From assembly GCF_002286915.1 (NCBI RefSeq), contig NZ_MVOG01000003.1, positions 48,362-112,361 of the forward strand: a stretch of DNA of 64,000 nt. The letters are read 5' to 3'. This document shows positions 43,713 through 57,072 of this stretch, piece after piece (position 1 is the first letter of the stretch; every line of letters starts with the position of its first letter). Both the position numbers and the translations under genes were made by a program. A model generated the notes under the pieces. The model was not told where the DNA came from. It saw only the letters and a program-made list of their open reading frames with translations, and searched no databases. Source of the DNA: Bifidobacterium italicum (lineage in GTDB: Bacteria; Actinomycetota; Actinomycetes; Actinomycetales; Bifidobacteriaceae).

Positions 43713-45841
43713 TCAGCGTCCGCCGCCGCCCCAGCCCGGCTGTTCCAGCCGCCCGATCCGCCGCTGAACGCGCCGGACGCCGCCGAGAGCACCTGCGCGA
43801 CGTCGCCGAAGCCGACCGCGAACCGCGCGCCGAGATCGACGAAGTCCCCGACCATCGGCACGCCGTCGCGCAATCCGCCGCCATACATGCGGCCGCGGCG
43901 GAACGAACGGTCCATCCAGTAGACGAGCGAGTAGCCGTCGCCGCCGGCGGACGCCCATGCGGGATCGGTCAGCTGCGGATAGGCGGCCGTCAGCTGCGCC
44001 ATCGCCTTGTCGGCGATGCCGAACGCGGCCGCGTACACCATGTAGCGTCCCCACAGTTTCACGTCGAGCACGCCGCGGTCGGCGAAATGGCTGAAGTCCT
44101 CGAGATATCTGCCCAAGCCCCGCACCTGCGCCGCAAGCCGCATGCCGCGCTCGTCGACGTCGTACTGCGTCTGCCCCATCAGCTGCACGCCGGCGAGCGC
44201 GGCGAACACGACGACGATGACGATCGGCAGCAGTATGCCGCCAGCGCCCCACAGCCATATCAGCGCCGCGAGGAACGCGCACGCGTAGGAGAGGACGGCG
44301 CAGACGCGCGCTCCCATCGACCGCTTCGGGAACACGCCGAGCGCGCCCATCTCGGCGACGCAGCGCCCGTAGAAAGACCGCGACAGTTCCTGCGCGTCGC
44401 CTGCGTCCTTGAGACACCGCGAGAACTGTTGCGTGTCGAAGACAACCGAGTTCAGCTGCCGGCCGACCGCATGCAGCATGTCGAGCGCGGCGCGCTCCGA
44501 CATGCACAGCCGCCGCTCGCACGCCGCCATGTCGAAGGCGCGCGGCAGCAGCACGATCGTGCTCGTCGTGTCGGCGTCGCGTCCCCCGCCGCGCGACATG
44601 ACCATCCGCGCGAGCGTCGCCGCGTCCGTCCTGAGCAGATCGATGCCGCCGTACATGTCCACCGTGCCCGGATACATGCGCGCGAAGCCCTTCGTCACGA
44701 GCGAGAGCATCGTCGCGCTCAGCTGGCGGCCGATGAGCCTGCGGTCGGTGGCCACGCCGTTGACGGTGTCGTAGACGAGCGCCGCCGCGCCCGGGCTTAT
44801 CGGCGGCAGCCCGCGCCAATACGGCATGATGGCCTCGAGGCGACCGCGGAGCCTGCCCTGCCTGAACACGGAACGCATGCCGATCGCGGCGATCACAGCG
44901 GCGGCGAGCAGCAGCATGCCGGACACGACGAGCAGTCCGCGCGCCGACGACTGCTGTTCGTTGCGCCATTTCGTCTCGCGTCGCCGCTCCTGTTCGTTGA
45001 GCTGGCTGCCGCTCGCCGTGTCCGTCCTGGCCGGCCGCGCCACGCTGCCCTCCGGCAGCATCGCCGTCAGCTGGACGTATGATTTCGTGCGCACGCCGTC
45101 GATGCCGAACGTGAACATGCCGTCGTGATACGCCGTCGTGGACTTGCCGTCGTAGTGCACCCACATCGTCGAATTCTCCGCGTCGACGGCCTGCGGGAAG
45201 CGCACCGTCGCCGAGAACCGCCGGATAGGCGAGTCGTTCGTCTCGTCCACCGGCTGCCAGTTGAAGACGTCGTTGCCCTGGCAGGCGGTGACCATGCCGG
45301 CGAGCGTCATCGTCACCTCGATCCTCACGCTCTTCGCCGACTTCGTCACCGGGATGTTCCAGCCGATCTCGACGTTCTTCTCGATCGACTGCGACGAGCC
45401 GGCGCGCACGCCGTCCGTGCGCGAATCGTACGAGTGCGGCATGTCCGCCGTGATGTACCACTGGCGCGCGTGCCGCACGTCCCATGTGGCGTCGGAGGAC
45501 AGGCTCGCGTCCACCGGATCTCCTTGCGTATACGTCTCGCCGGTGCTCAGGTTGCGCACGCCCTCGACGGACACGTTCGTCACGCCGGCCGGCGACAGCG
45601 GGATCGTGCGGTACAGCTGTTTCCATGTCTTCGACGATCCGCGCTTGCCCAGCCGGTAGTCGAGCGTCATCGTCACGCGCGTGTTGCCGTTGTCGAGCAC
45701 CTGCACGTCGTAGGACGTCTCGTTGTAGGAGAGCGGCGCGGACGTCGACTGCCCCCTCACGGCGGTCGCGAGCACGAGCAGCACGCCGAGCGCGGCGAGC
45801 AGCAGGCTCGCCAGCACGATGTTCTTCGTCCGTTTGGTCAT
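43713..45841 (-). pseudogene. DUF2207 membrane protein, apparent frameshift at the 3' end
   Basis: The product has an N-terminal signal/membrane segment (about 5-25), a DUF2207 extracytoplasmic domain (YDVQVLDNGNTRVTMTL; STGETY), a helix near 325-345 and another pair near 530-570, then a Gly-rich end. In the main frame it reads SGGSGGWNSRAGAAADAEPRAG and runs on, without stop, into the aldo/keto reductase. In the +1 frame from about 43745 it reads PGWGGGGR-stop (43713-43715), matching the GGR end of its paralogue. A one-base deletion or sequencing error explains this best. It is followed by the reductase with its own ribosome binding site. Function unknown; paralogue of 45950-48244. Confidence 0.75.
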
Positions 45842-45949
45842 ATGCGTCCCCCGACGTTCGCTGTGAGCGCCGTGAGTGGCCCCCATCGGATGTGAGCATC
45901 ATACCGGTGCGCACGCGACAGCCCCCGCCCGCAAAGGGCGAGGCCGCCG

Positions 45950-48244
45950 TCACCGGCCGCCGAAGGAGCCGCCGCCGGAACCACCCGACGAGCCGCCGAA
46001 TCCGCCGCCGGAGAAGGAGCCGCCCGAGCCGCCCGACGAGGACGACGGCGCGGCCGCCGAGATCGTCGACTGCACCGACGCCATGCCCGAGCTCAGCTGG
46101 GAGCCGAAATCGACAAAACCGCCGGAGAACGCGCCGAAGCTGCCGCCGGCGAGCGCCGAGCCAAGCGACGCGCCGACGATCGTGCTCGGTCTGGCCGACC
46201 AGAACAGCACGCCGGAGGCGGCCGCGTTGTCGTCGAGCCATGCGGCGTCGTTGACCTGCGGATAGGCGGCCGCAAGCTGCTGCAGCACCTTGCGCGACAC
46301 GCCGAGCGCGGCCGCGTACACGAGGTATCTGCCCCACAGCGTCACGTCGAGCACGTCGCGGTCGGCGAACGCGCTGAAGTCCTCGAGGTAACGCTCGAAG
46401 CCGACGAGCTCGCCGATCGTGCGCTGCCCGGATTCGGTGATGCGGAAGTCCTTGTGCAGGATGCACGACAGCAGGCCGCAGAAGACGGCGGGCAGGCTCA
46501 GGCAGCAGGTCAGCAGCACGTTGCCTTCGAGCGCCATGAAGTAGACGCCGGCGAGCACGCCGATGACGATGTCGAAGATGCCGAGCGTGACCGCGGCCGG
46601 CGATGCGCCCTGCAGCGCGCCGAGCGCGTCGCATTCGTCGTCGCAGGCCTCGGTGAACAGCTCGACCGACAGGTGGCCGTCCTCCCACTGCCGGAACGCC
46701 TTGTTCATCTGCTTGATGTCGAACACCGGCGTGTGCAGCCGTTCGTACGCCTCGCGCAGGATGCCCAGCAGCCGCTGCTCCGACCTGCACAGTTCGGGGG
46801 CGCCGCCGTAGCCGTCGGTGATCGTCGAGCCGAACACGCGCGGCAGCAGCACGATCGTGCTCGTCTTGCCGAGCTTCCTCGGATTCGTCCCGTCCGACGC
46901 GAGCAGCCGCGCGATGTCGGCGGCGCCGACGCGGCTCAGGTCGATGCCGGCGTAGCGTTTCGCCTCGCCCGGATACACGGCGATGTACTTCTTGTCGATG
47001 AGCGACATCATCGTCGCCGCCATCTCGCGCGACGTGCGCGTCGCGGACGGCGCGCGTCCGATCCTCGTCCACATGACGGCGGCCGCGCCCGGCGTCATCG
47101 CCGGCACGTCGCGCCAGTAGTCGATGTCGCTCGTCAGCCGTGCTGCGCGCCGCGAGCGCAAGGCCGCGCGGATGCCGAAGAAGCTCAGCAGCGCGACGGC
47201 GATCGCGACGGCGATCCAGACGCACAGCCGGATGACGGCGCGGCGGTGCTGCCGGTCGTGCCATTCGCGTTCCTGACGCGTCTCGTCGTCGATCGTCCAC
47301 TGCTTCGCGTCGCCGTCGACGTGGCGCGCGACGTCGCCGACATGCGCGTTCGTCATCATCGCGACGAGGTCGAGGTGCTGCTTGGAGCGCACGTTGTAGG
47401 CGGTGAACTCGAGGCCTCCGGGGATGCGTTTCGTGGTCGAGTTGCCGGAGTAGTGCAGCCACGCCCACGAATCGCCCTCGCCGACGCCCTCGGGGAAGGT
47501 CACCTTCGCACGCACGACGCCGATCGGCGTCATGTTCTCCGGACCGAAGGGCTCCCATTGGAACTTCGTGACGTCGTTGTATTCGGTCGCGACGCCCTCC
47601 CATGTCATCGCGATCTCGAAGCGCATGCTCTTCGCCGAATTGGTCGCCGGGATGTTCCAGCCTATCTCCACGTCCTTGTCGCGCGGCCGTTCGAGGTCGT
47701 CCTCGTCATCGGCGGCGTCCGGGGAGGCCGTCGCGGCCTGCTCGTCGAGGCCCATCTGGGCGCGCGTGCGCGATTCGAGCCCGTCGGCGGCCGGATCGTA
47801 GGGTTTGGGCGACGACGCGCCCGAGGTCACGTCGGCGATGTACCAGTGCTTCGCGTATTCCTTGTTCCATTCGCCCGTCGAAAGGTACTTGGGGTTCTTC
47901 GGCACGGTCTGCGCGTACTCCTCGCCGGTGCTGAGGTTCCTCACGCTGATGTCGGTGATGTTCGTCAGCTGCGACGCCTTGAGCGTGTAGGTCTGGTACA
48001 GCTGCTTCCACGGGATCACGTCGTCGTCCGAGTCCTCGCGTTCATGCAGCCGCACGTCGATGGTCTCCGTGATGCGCAGGTCGCCGTCGTCGAGCACCTG
48101 CACGTCGTAGTCGAGCGCGTTGTATTCGAGGTCGGACGAGTTCGACTCCTTCGCGATCAGGAATCCGACGCCGAACACGAGCGCGCAGATGACGACGGTC
48201 CAGATCACCGAACTCAGCATCGACAGCCATACACGTTTCTTCAT
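45950..48244 (-). CDS. DUF2207 membrane protein
   Basis: The 764-residue protein has an N-terminal membrane anchor (about 8-28), an extracytoplasmic DUF2207 domain (YDVQVLDDGDLRITETIDVRL; STGEEYAQ; DKDVEIGWNIPATNSAKSMRFEI), a helix near 370-395, two more near 570-620 and a Gly/Ser-rich end (SGGSFSGGGFGGSSGG) typical of the family. The ATG at 48242-48244 has GGGAGA upstream. It lies directly upstream of its paralogue and downstream of lemA, the usual LemA-DUF2207 neighbourhood. The family is likely linked to envelope stress, but no biochemical function is established. Confidence 0.82.
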   Translation of the reverse strand: MKKRVWLSMLSSVIWTVVICALVFGVGFLIAKESNSSDLEYNALDYDVQVLDDGDLRITETIDVRLHEREDSDDDVIPWKQLYQTYTLKASQLTNITDISVRNLSTGEEYAQTVPKNPKYLSTGEWNKEYAKHWYIADVTSGASSPKPYDPAADGLESRTRAQMGLDEQAATASPDAADDEDDLERPRDKDVEIGWNIPATNSAKSMRFEIAMTWEGVATEYNDVTKFQWEPFGPENMTPIGVVRAKVTFPEGVGEGDSWAWLHYSGNSTTKRIPGGLEFTAYNVRSKQHLDLVAMMTNAHVGDVARHVDGDAKQWTIDDETRQEREWHDRQHRRAVIRLCVWIAVAIAVALLSFFGIRAALRSRRAARLTSDIDYWRDVPAMTPGAAAVMWTRIGRAPSATRTSREMAATMMSLIDKKYIAVYPGEAKRYAGIDLSRVGAADIARLLASDGTNPRKLGKTSTIVLLPRVFGSTITDGYGGAPELCRSEQRLLGILREAYERLHTPVFDIKQMNKAFRQWEDGHLSVELFTEACDDECDALGALQGASPAAVTLGIFDIVIGVLAGVYFMALEGNVLLTCCLSLPAVFCGLLSCILHKDFRITESGQRTIGELVGFERYLEDFSAFADRDVLDVTLWGRYLVYAAALGVSRKVLQQLAAAYPQVNDAAWLDDNAAASGVLFWSARPSTIVGASLGSALAGGSFGAFSGGFVDFGSQLSSGMASVQSTISAAAPSSSSGGSGGSFSGGGFGGSSGGSGGGSFGGR

Positions 48245-48419
48245 GATTCTCCCTGCACGTGCGTTTCCTCTGATCCCTCCGATTATCCCGACCATCGCCC
48301 GCCGGCCGCTCGCTTTTCTCAAAATCAACCCCGCCGTCGGCATGACGGCCGCCGACCCGCCGCATGCCGTTCATCTTGCGCCGTATGGATCCGAGAACAT
48401 ATACGGATCCGAAAACGAC

Positions 48420-48460
48420 GGGGCGGTGGCGACGCCTGTCGTGCGCGTCGCCACCGCCCC
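48420..48460 (-). terminator. Terminator after lemA
   Basis: A 16-bp perfect stem (arms 48420-48435 and 48445-48460) is followed on the minus strand by CGTCGTTTTCGG. It separates lemA from the DUF2207 gene, so the two have separate transcripts or partial read-through. Confidence 0.8.
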
Positions 48461-48485
48461 GGATCGTTCAGGTCGGATCGCCCCG

Positions 48486-49226
48486 TCAGTACTGCGGGTA
48501 GCCGCCTGTCTGCGGACCATCCGCAGTCGGATACTGCGGATAGCCGCCGTTGTTCGCCGGCGGCTTCTGCATCGGCTGGGACGGCTGCATCGGCTGAGGC
48601 TGCGCGGTCGGCATGCCCGGCTGCGCCATCGGCGGCTGCTGCGGCTGCGCGAAGCTCACCTGCGGCACCTGGCGGTCGGCCTCGTCGACGTTGAAGTACG
48701 CGGCTTCGACGAAGTGGCACATGCCGGCGACGATGTTCGACGGGATCGTCTGGATCCTGGTGTTGTACTTGAGCACGACGTCGTTGTAGAACTGGCGTCC
48801 GTAGGCGATCTGCTCCTCGATCTGCGCGAGCTGCCGCTGCAGCTCCATGAAGTTGGCGTTCGCCTTGAGGTCGGGGTAGGCCTCGACGACGGCGCGGAGG
48901 TTGAACATCGCGCGCGACAGCTGGTTCTCGGCGTTCATGCGGCTCGCGAACGACGCGTTCGGCTGGCTCGCGGCGCTCACGGCGTTGGCGCGCGCCTGCG
49001 TGACCTGCGTGAGCACGGCGTTCTCATGCCCGGCGTATCCCTTGACCGTCTCGACGATGTTCGGAATGAGGTCGGCGCGTTTCTTGAGCAGCACGTCGAC
49101 CTGTGCCCAGCCGTTCGTGACGCGGTTGCGCAGCTGCACGAGCGAGTTGTAGGTCGTGACGAACCAGATCACGAGCACGAGGATGATCGCCAGGATGACG
49201 ATCAACGCGATGATGGGGCCGTTCAT
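48486..49226 (-). CDS. LemA family membrane protein
   Basis: LemA proteins have one N-terminal transmembrane helix (about 4-24) and a cytoplasmic or extracytoplasmic helical bundle. Here TYNSLVQLRNRVTNGWAQVDVLLKKRADLIPNIVETVKGY is the family core (motif part NGWAQVDVLLKKRADLIPN). A bundle of helices to about 190 follows, then a Pro/Gln-rich tail with repeated QPMQPSQPMQ and two GGYPQY repeats. It is 246 residues with an AAGGAGAACCGCTT ribosome binding site. Downstream are two DUF2207 genes, a common partner of LemA; the role is not defined. Confidence 0.92.
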   Translation of the reverse strand: MNGPIIALIVILAIILVLVIWFVTTYNSLVQLRNRVTNGWAQVDVLLKKRADLIPNIVETVKGYAGHENAVLTQVTQARANAVSAASQPNASFASRMNAENQLSRAMFNLRAVVEAYPDLKANANFMELQRQLAQIEEQIAYGRQFYNDVVLKYNTRIQTIPSNIVAGMCHFVEAAYFNVDEADRQVPQVSFAQPQQPPMAQPGMPTAQPQPMQPSQPMQKPPANNGGYPQYPTADGPQTGGYPQY

Positions 49227-49557
49227 AAGCGGTTCTCCTTGATTTGCGAAGGGCGCGACGGCGGCATGCGTCGCCGTCCGCCATCCCGGTACTGCCCCGA
49301 TTATCGCACGGTCAGCCAACAACGTCGCGCCGCGTCCCAGATCTGCGCGCACGCCCGTACGTCCGCGGCGGCCCTTCCGACATGCCCGTCGACCCCCCGT
49401 CAGCCGACGTCCGCCGTCGGCGCAGCGACGCGCCCGCCGCCGGCATGTCCTGTGAACAACGTCACAGCCCATCCCGCCACCACCGTCCGCCCGTTGCCGG
49501 CGCGACCCTTACGGCCGGCTGCCGCCATGCGTGCGCTGTGGCCTTCCTCACATCCGA
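49227..49557. other. Spacer between lemA and nrdHIEF
   Basis: No convincing gene. The two divergent promoters should lie here; the NrdR boxes are at its right end. Confidence 0.5.
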
Positions 49558-49577
49558 GACCACTACATCTAGTGGTC
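49558..49577 (+). promoter_or_regulatory. NrdR box 1
   Basis: The 20-bp palindrome GACCACTA-CATC-TAGTGGTC matches the NrdR box pattern (CACTAnATnTAGTG). It lies 178 bp before nrdH. NrdR represses ribonucleotide reductase genes in response to nucleotides. Confidence 0.8.
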
Positions 49578-49591
49578 GATAGCCGCCGCAA

Positions 49592-49608
49592 ACACCATGT
49601 ATCGTTGT
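49592..49608 (+). promoter_or_regulatory. NrdR box 2
   Basis: ACACCATGTATCGTTGT is a weaker box whose centre is about 32 bp from the first, three helical turns, the normal spacing of paired NrdR sites. Two boxes together make the assignment strong. Confidence 0.65.
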
Positions 49609-49754
49609 TCCGGCAGCGGCGCCGCGCCCACCGGCGACGACAACGCGCACGCCGCCCGACCTGACGCACGGCGCGGCGCGCCACCGCGAACCACCAACCG
49701 CACACGACCGTCCGGAACCGCGCCGGCCACGGCCGCCGAACGAAAGGAGCACCG

Positions 49755-49994
49755 ATGCCCACCACGATCTACACGAAGCCGGGCTGCCCGCAATGCACGG
49801 CGACCCGCCGCGCCTTCGAACGCCTCGGTCTGAGCTACCGCACCGTCGATATCACGCGCGACCCGGCCGCGGCGCAGACGCTGCGCGACGCCGGGTTCCT
49901 GCAGGCGCCGGTCGTCGTCACCGACGCCGGCTCCTGGTCCGGCTACCGCCCCGACCGCATCCGCATGCTCGTCCAGCGGGACGCCGCGGCATGA
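49755..49994 (+). CDS. nrdH: Glutaredoxin-like NrdH redoxin
   Basis: NrdH donates electrons to the class Ib ribonucleotide reductase. The 79-residue protein has a CPQC active site (Cys11, Cys14) and the NrdH signature WSGYRPDRI near the C-terminus, which distinguishes it from glutaredoxins. GAAAGGAGCACCG precedes the ATG. The stop overlaps nrdI as ATGA. First gene of nrdHIEF, behind paired NrdR boxes. Confidence 0.96.
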   Translation: MPTTIYTKPGCPQCTATRRAFERLGLSYRTVDITRDPAAAQTLRDAGFLQAPVVVTDAGSWSGYRPDRIRMLVQRDAAA

Positions 49995-50416
49995 CCGGCA
50001 CCGTCGTCTACTTCTCGTCGGCGTCGCGCAACACCGAACGCTTCGTCGAGCGATGCGACTTCCCGTCGCACGGCGTCGACGTGCGGCGCATCCCGCTCGC
50101 GCCGACGGACGCCCCGCTGCATGTCGACGCCCCGTACATCCTGATCATGCCGACCTACGGCGGCGGCGATGCGCGCAAGGCCGTGCCGCCCCAGGTCAAG
50201 CGCTTCCTCAACGACCATGTGAACCGTTCGTGGATCCGCGGCGTCATCGCCTCGGGCAACACGAACTTCGGCGAGGCGTACGCGGCCGCCGGCCCGATCA
50301 TCGCCGGCAAATGCCATGTCCCGCTGATGTACCGCTTCGAGCTGATGGGCACGCCGCGCGACGTCGCGACGGTGACCGACGGCGTGACGCGCTTCTTCGA
50401 CGCCCTCCCGCAGTGA
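49991..50416 (+). CDS. nrdI: Flavodoxin-like NrdI
   Basis: NrdI supplies the oxidant that assembles the Mn-tyrosyl radical cofactor in NrdF. The 141-residue protein has the flavodoxin-like FMN site [33 protein letters not shown] and [18 protein letters not shown]. It overlaps nrdH by four bases and precedes nrdE by 56 bp. Confidence 0.95.
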   Translation: MTGTVVYFSSASRNTERFVERCDFPSHGVDVRRIPLAPTDAPLHVDAPYILIMPTYGGGDARKAVPPQVKRFLNDHVNRSWIRGVIASGNTNFGEAYAAAGPIIAGKCHVPLMYRFELMGTPRDVATVTDGVTRFFDALPQ

Positions 50417-50472
50417 CCCGTCCGCGTTCCATAACCACGACCATTGCCGACCAACCGTTTTCAGGACCACCG

Positions 50473-53704
<3,232 letters not shown>

Positions 53705-53730
53705 TGCCGGGGCTCCGCAGCCAACGGCAA

Positions 53731-53774
53731 CGATGAGGGCCCCGCCGTCCTGATGGACGGCGGGGCCCTCATCG
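53731..53774. terminator. Bidirectional terminator between nrdF and pnp
   Basis: A perfect 20-bp stem (53731-53750 and 53755-53774) with the loop TGAT lies between the convergent nrdF and pnp genes. It can stop both transcripts. Confidence 0.9.
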
Positions 53775-53806
53775 TTCAGCGGCCGGATTCAGCCGGCCCC
53801 CGTCGA

Positions 53807-56461
53807 TCAGTCCTCGAAGGGATCGAAATCGCGGCGCACGCGGCGGCGCGGACGCTCGTGACGCTCCTCGCGCCCCGCACGGTACTCGTCGTAGTTCTCG
53901 TCGGCGGCGTAGCGCGGGTTGCGGTCGTCGTTGCGACGGCGGCGCGGACGATCATCGCGGTCGCGGTCGTCGTCATGGCGGCGCGCACGGCGCGGACGGT
54001 CATCATAGTCACGGTCGCGGTCGCGGTCGTCGGAACGGCGGCGACGCGGACGGTCATCATAGTCATCGTCGTCGTAGTCGCGGCGGCGCGGACGATCATC
54101 GTAGTCACGGTCGGCACGGCGGTCGTCGCGATCGTCACGGCGACGGCGCGGGCGGTCGTCGCGATCGTCGTCGTCACGGCGGCGCGGACGGCGCGGACGG
54201 TCGTCACGGTCGTCACGGCGACGGTCGTCGCGGCGGCCGGCGCCGGCGTTGCTCTCCTGATTCTCATACCCCGGGATCGCGAGCGAGATCTTGCCGCGGT
54301 CGTCGACGCCCTGGACGACGACCTCGACGGTGTCGCCCTCCTTGAGCACGTCCTCGACCGAGTCGATGCGCTCGCCGTCGGCGAGGTTGCGGATCTGCGA
54401 GATATGCAGCAGGCCGTCGGTGCCCGGCGTCAGGTTGACGAAGGCGCCGAAGCTCGTCGTCTTGACGACCTTGCCGTTGTAGGTCTCGCCGGCCTGCGGC
54501 ACATGCGGGTTGGCGATCTGGTCGATGATCTCCTTCGCCTTCTGCGCGGCCTCGCCGCCTTCGGAGGCGATGTAGACGGTGCCGTCGTCCTCGATCGTGA
54601 TCTCGGCGCCGGTGTCCTCCTGGATCTGGTTGATCATCTTGCCCTTCGGGCCGATGACCTCGCCGATCTTGTCGACCGGGACCGTCGTCGTGATGATGCG
54701 CGGCGCGAACGGGCTCATCTCGGCCGGCCCGTCGATGCATTCGTTGATGACCTCGAGGATCGTCGTGCGCGCCTCGTGCGCCTGCTTGAGCGCGCCGGCG
54801 AGCACGTCGGCCGGGATGCCGTCGAGCTTCGTGTCGAGCTGCAGCGCGGTGATGAAGTCGGCCGTGCCGGCGACCTTGAAGTCCATGTCGCCGAAGGCGT
54901 CCTCGGCGCCGAGGATGTCGGTGAGCGTCTTGTAGACGTGCTGGCCGTCCACGTCGCCGGAGACGAGGCCCATCGCGATGCCCGCGACCGGCGCCTTGAG
55001 CGGGACGCCGGCGTCGAGCAGCGACAGCGTGCTCGCGCACACCGAGCCCATCGACGTCGAGCCGTTCGAGCCGATGGCCTCGGAGACCTGACGGATCGCG
55101 TACGGGAACTCCTCACGGCTCGGCAGCACCGGCACGATCGCCTTCTCGGCGAGCGCGCCGTGGCCGATCTCGCGGCGCTTCGGCGAGCCGACGCGGCCGG
55201 TCTCGCCGGTCGAATACGGCGGCATCTCGTAGTTGTGCATGTAGCGCTTCGTCTGCGGGCCGCTCAGCGCGTCGATCTGCTGCTCCATCTTGAGCATGTT
55301 GAGCGTCGTGACGCCGAGGATCTGCGTCTCGCCGCGCTGGAACAGCGCCGAGCCGTGCACGCGCGGCACGATGCCCACTTCGGCGGACAACGTACGGATG
55401 TCGCGCAGGCCTCGGCCGTCGATGCGATAGTCCTGCGTGAGGATGCGGCGGCGCACGATCTGGCGCTGCAGCTCCTTGAACGCGTTGCCGAGCTCCTTCT
55501 CCTTCTCCGCGTCGTCCATGTCGGTGAACTCGAGCGCGAGCGTGTCGCGGACCTTCTGCTTGATCTCGGAGATGCGCTCCTGACGCGGCAGCTTTTCGGC
55601 GATCGACAGCGCCTCGTCGAGGTCCGCGTGCGCGATCTCGTCGACGCGGTTGTAGATCTCCTCGGTGAACTCCGGGAAGAGCGGGAAGTCGCGCGTCTCC
55701 TTCGCGGCGATCTTCTTGAGCTCGTTCTGCGCGTCGCACAGCACCTTGATGAACGGCTTGGCGGCTTCGAGGCCGCCGGCCACGACCTCCTCGTCCGGCT
55801 TCATCTGGCCCTCGTCGTGGATGAGGCTCCACGCGTTCTTGCCGGCGCCCGCCTCGATCATCGCGATCGCGACGTCGCCGTTCTCGACGACGCGTCCGGC
55901 GACGACGATCTCGAAGACGGCGCGTTCGCGTTCGCTCCAGCGCGGGAACGCGACCCACTGTCCGTCGATGAGCGCGAGGCGCACACCGCCGACCGGGCCG
56001 GCGAACGGCAGACCGGAGATCAGCGTCGACGCCGATGCGGCGTTGAGCGCGATCATGTCATACGAATCCTCCGGGTTTACCGCGAGGATCGTCTCGACGA
56101 CCTGCACCTCGTTGCGCAGCGTGTGCGGGAAGAGCGGGCGCAGCGGCCGGTCGATGATGCGGCATGCGAGGATCGCCTCGGAGCTCGGACGGCCTTCGCG
56201 GCGGAAGAACGAGCCCGGGATCTTGCCGGCGGCGTACATCTTCTCCTCGACGTCAACGGTGAGCGGGAAGAAGTCGTAGTTCTCCTTCGGGGTGCTGCCG
56301 GCGGTGGTGGTGGACAGGACCATCGAATCGTCGTCCAGATACGCGGCCACGGCGCCGTCCGCCTGCTGGGCGAGACGACCGGTCTCGAAGCGCATCGTGC
56401 GCTTGCCATACGAACCGTTGTCGATGACGGCTTCGACCGCCTTGATTTCGGGACCCTCCAT
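53807..56461 (-). CDS. pnp: Polynucleotide phosphorylase with a 143-residue Arg/Asp-rich tail
   Basis: PNPase degrades RNA by phosphorolysis and takes part in 3'-end processing. The 884-residue protein has two RNase PH domains ([49 protein letters not shown]), then KH ([16 protein letters not shown]) and S1 ([17 protein letters not shown]) domains, ending near residue 740. The tail from about 742 is built mainly of Arg and Asp with six DDRPRR copies, a likely disordered RNA- or partner-binding region. GAAAGGAACCCTATGG-type sequence before the ATG supports the start. It is convergent with nrdF. Confidence 0.95.
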   Translation of the reverse strand: MEGPEIKAVEAVIDNGSYGKRTMRFETGRLAQQADGAVAAYLDDDSMVLSTTTAGSTPKENYDFFPLTVDVEEKMYAAGKIPGSFFRREGRPSSEAILACRIIDRPLRPLFPHTLRNEVQVVETILAVNPEDSYDMIALNAASASTLISGLPFAGPVGGVRLALIDGQWVAFPRWSERERAVFEIVVAGRVVENGDVAIAMIEAGAGKNAWSLIHDEGQMKPDEEVVAGGLEAAKPFIKVLCDAQNELKKIAAKETRDFPLFPEFTEEIYNRVDEIAHADLDEALSIAEKLPRQERISEIKQKVRDTLALEFTDMDDAEKEKELGNAFKELQRQIVRRRILTQDYRIDGRGLRDIRTLSAEVGIVPRVHGSALFQRGETQILGVTTLNMLKMEQQIDALSGPQTKRYMHNYEMPPYSTGETGRVGSPKRREIGHGALAEKAIVPVLPSREEFPYAIRQVSEAIGSNGSTSMGSVCASTLSLLDAGVPLKAPVAGIAMGLVSGDVDGQHVYKTLTDILGAEDAFGDMDFKVAGTADFITALQLDTKLDGIPADVLAGALKQAHEARTTILEVINECIDGPAEMSPFAPRIITTTVPVDKIGEVIGPKGKMINQIQEDTGAEITIEDDGTVYIASEGGEAAQKAKEIIDQIANPHVPQAGETYNGKVVKTTSFGAFVNLTPGTDGLLHISQIRNLADGERIDSVEDVLKEGDTVEVVVQGVDDRGKISLAIPGYENQESNAGAGRRDDRRRDDRDDRPRRPRRRDDDDRDDRPRRRRDDRDDRRADRDYDDRPRRRDYDDDDYDDRPRRRRSDDRDRDRDYDDRPRRARRHDDDRDRDDRPRRRRNDDRNPRYAADENYDEYRAGREERHERPRRRVRRDFDPFED

Positions 56462-56757
56462 AGGGTTCCTCCTTTGTGTTCTGTTGTTACTTCTGTTCTG
56501 CAAACATCCTCGTCGGGCCACGGATGACTGCCCGTGACCGTGATTGATTATGTTGTCCGCGGGTGTTTCGCCCCACGCGCCCCGCGGTTCATCAGCCTGA
56601 CGAACCCCGGGCCTCTTTCGGGATCCGGACCTCTCCCGGTCCGGTCTCCGCCAGTGTCTCATTGTAATACCGCCGGCCCTTGTTCATCCCTCTATGCTGC
56701 CGGCCATACCGCCGCGCGCCCGTATCGTCGCATCGTCTCCCGTCGCGCGCTCCATAC
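56462..56757. other. Spacer upstream of pnp
   Basis: No gene seen. It carries the pnp promoter region and a small CCGGACC/GGTCCGG hairpin of uncertain meaning. Confidence 0.45.
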
Positions 56758-56790
56758 AAAAAACCCGAGCCGGCCTCGGCCGGACTCGGG
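56758..56790 (-). terminator. Intrinsic terminator after rpsO
   Basis: A stem CCCGAG(T)CCGGCC with GGCCGGCTCGGG (12 bp, one bulge) is followed on the minus strand by TTTTTTG. This is the most classical terminator of the window and lies just after rpsO. Confidence 0.92.
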
Positions 56791-56802
56791 CGGACGTTTG
56801 GA

Positions 56803-57072
56803 TTATCGGCGCAGACCCAGGCGCTCGATGAGCGAACGGTAACGGTTGATGTCCACGTTCTTGAGATAGTCGAGCAGGCGACGACGGTCACCGACCATGA
56901 GCAGCAGACCACGACGGGAGTGGTGATCGTGCTTGTGCTCCTTGAGGTGCTCGGTCAGGTCGGCGATGCGCTTGGTGAGCAGCGCGACCTGGACCTCCGG
57001 GGAGCCGGTGTCACCTTCATGGGTAGCGTACTTAGCGATGATGTCCTGCTTTTCTTCAGCCGTCAGTGCCAC
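56803..57072 (-). CDS. rpsO: 30S ribosomal protein S15
   Basis: S15 helps assemble the central domain of the 30S subunit. The 89-residue protein reads [33 protein letters not shown] with the family motifs [14 protein letters not shown] and [20 protein letters not shown]. The GTG start at 57070-57072 has AAGGAGGATGCC upstream. pnp lies downstream on the same strand as in most bacteria, with a terminator between them. Confidence 0.97.
   Translation of the reverse strand: MALTAEEKQDIIAKYATHEGDTGSPEVQVALLTKRIADLTEHLKEHKHDHHSRRGLLLMVGDRRRLLDYLKNVDINRYRSLIERLGLRR

Noticed and set aside
42713..45841. Single 1057-residue DUF2207-reductase fusion protein
   Set aside because: The linker is not protein-like, the reductase has its own ribosome binding site, and a one-base shift restores the expected Gly-rich end.
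43713..47603. Minus-strand open frame of 1296 codons
   Set aside because: It is an Arg-rich alternate-frame shadow of the two DUF2207 genes, apart from its last few codons.
53753..56527. Plus-strand open frame of 924 codons opposite pnp
   Set aside because: Antisense shadow; the minus-strand PNPase is unmistakable.
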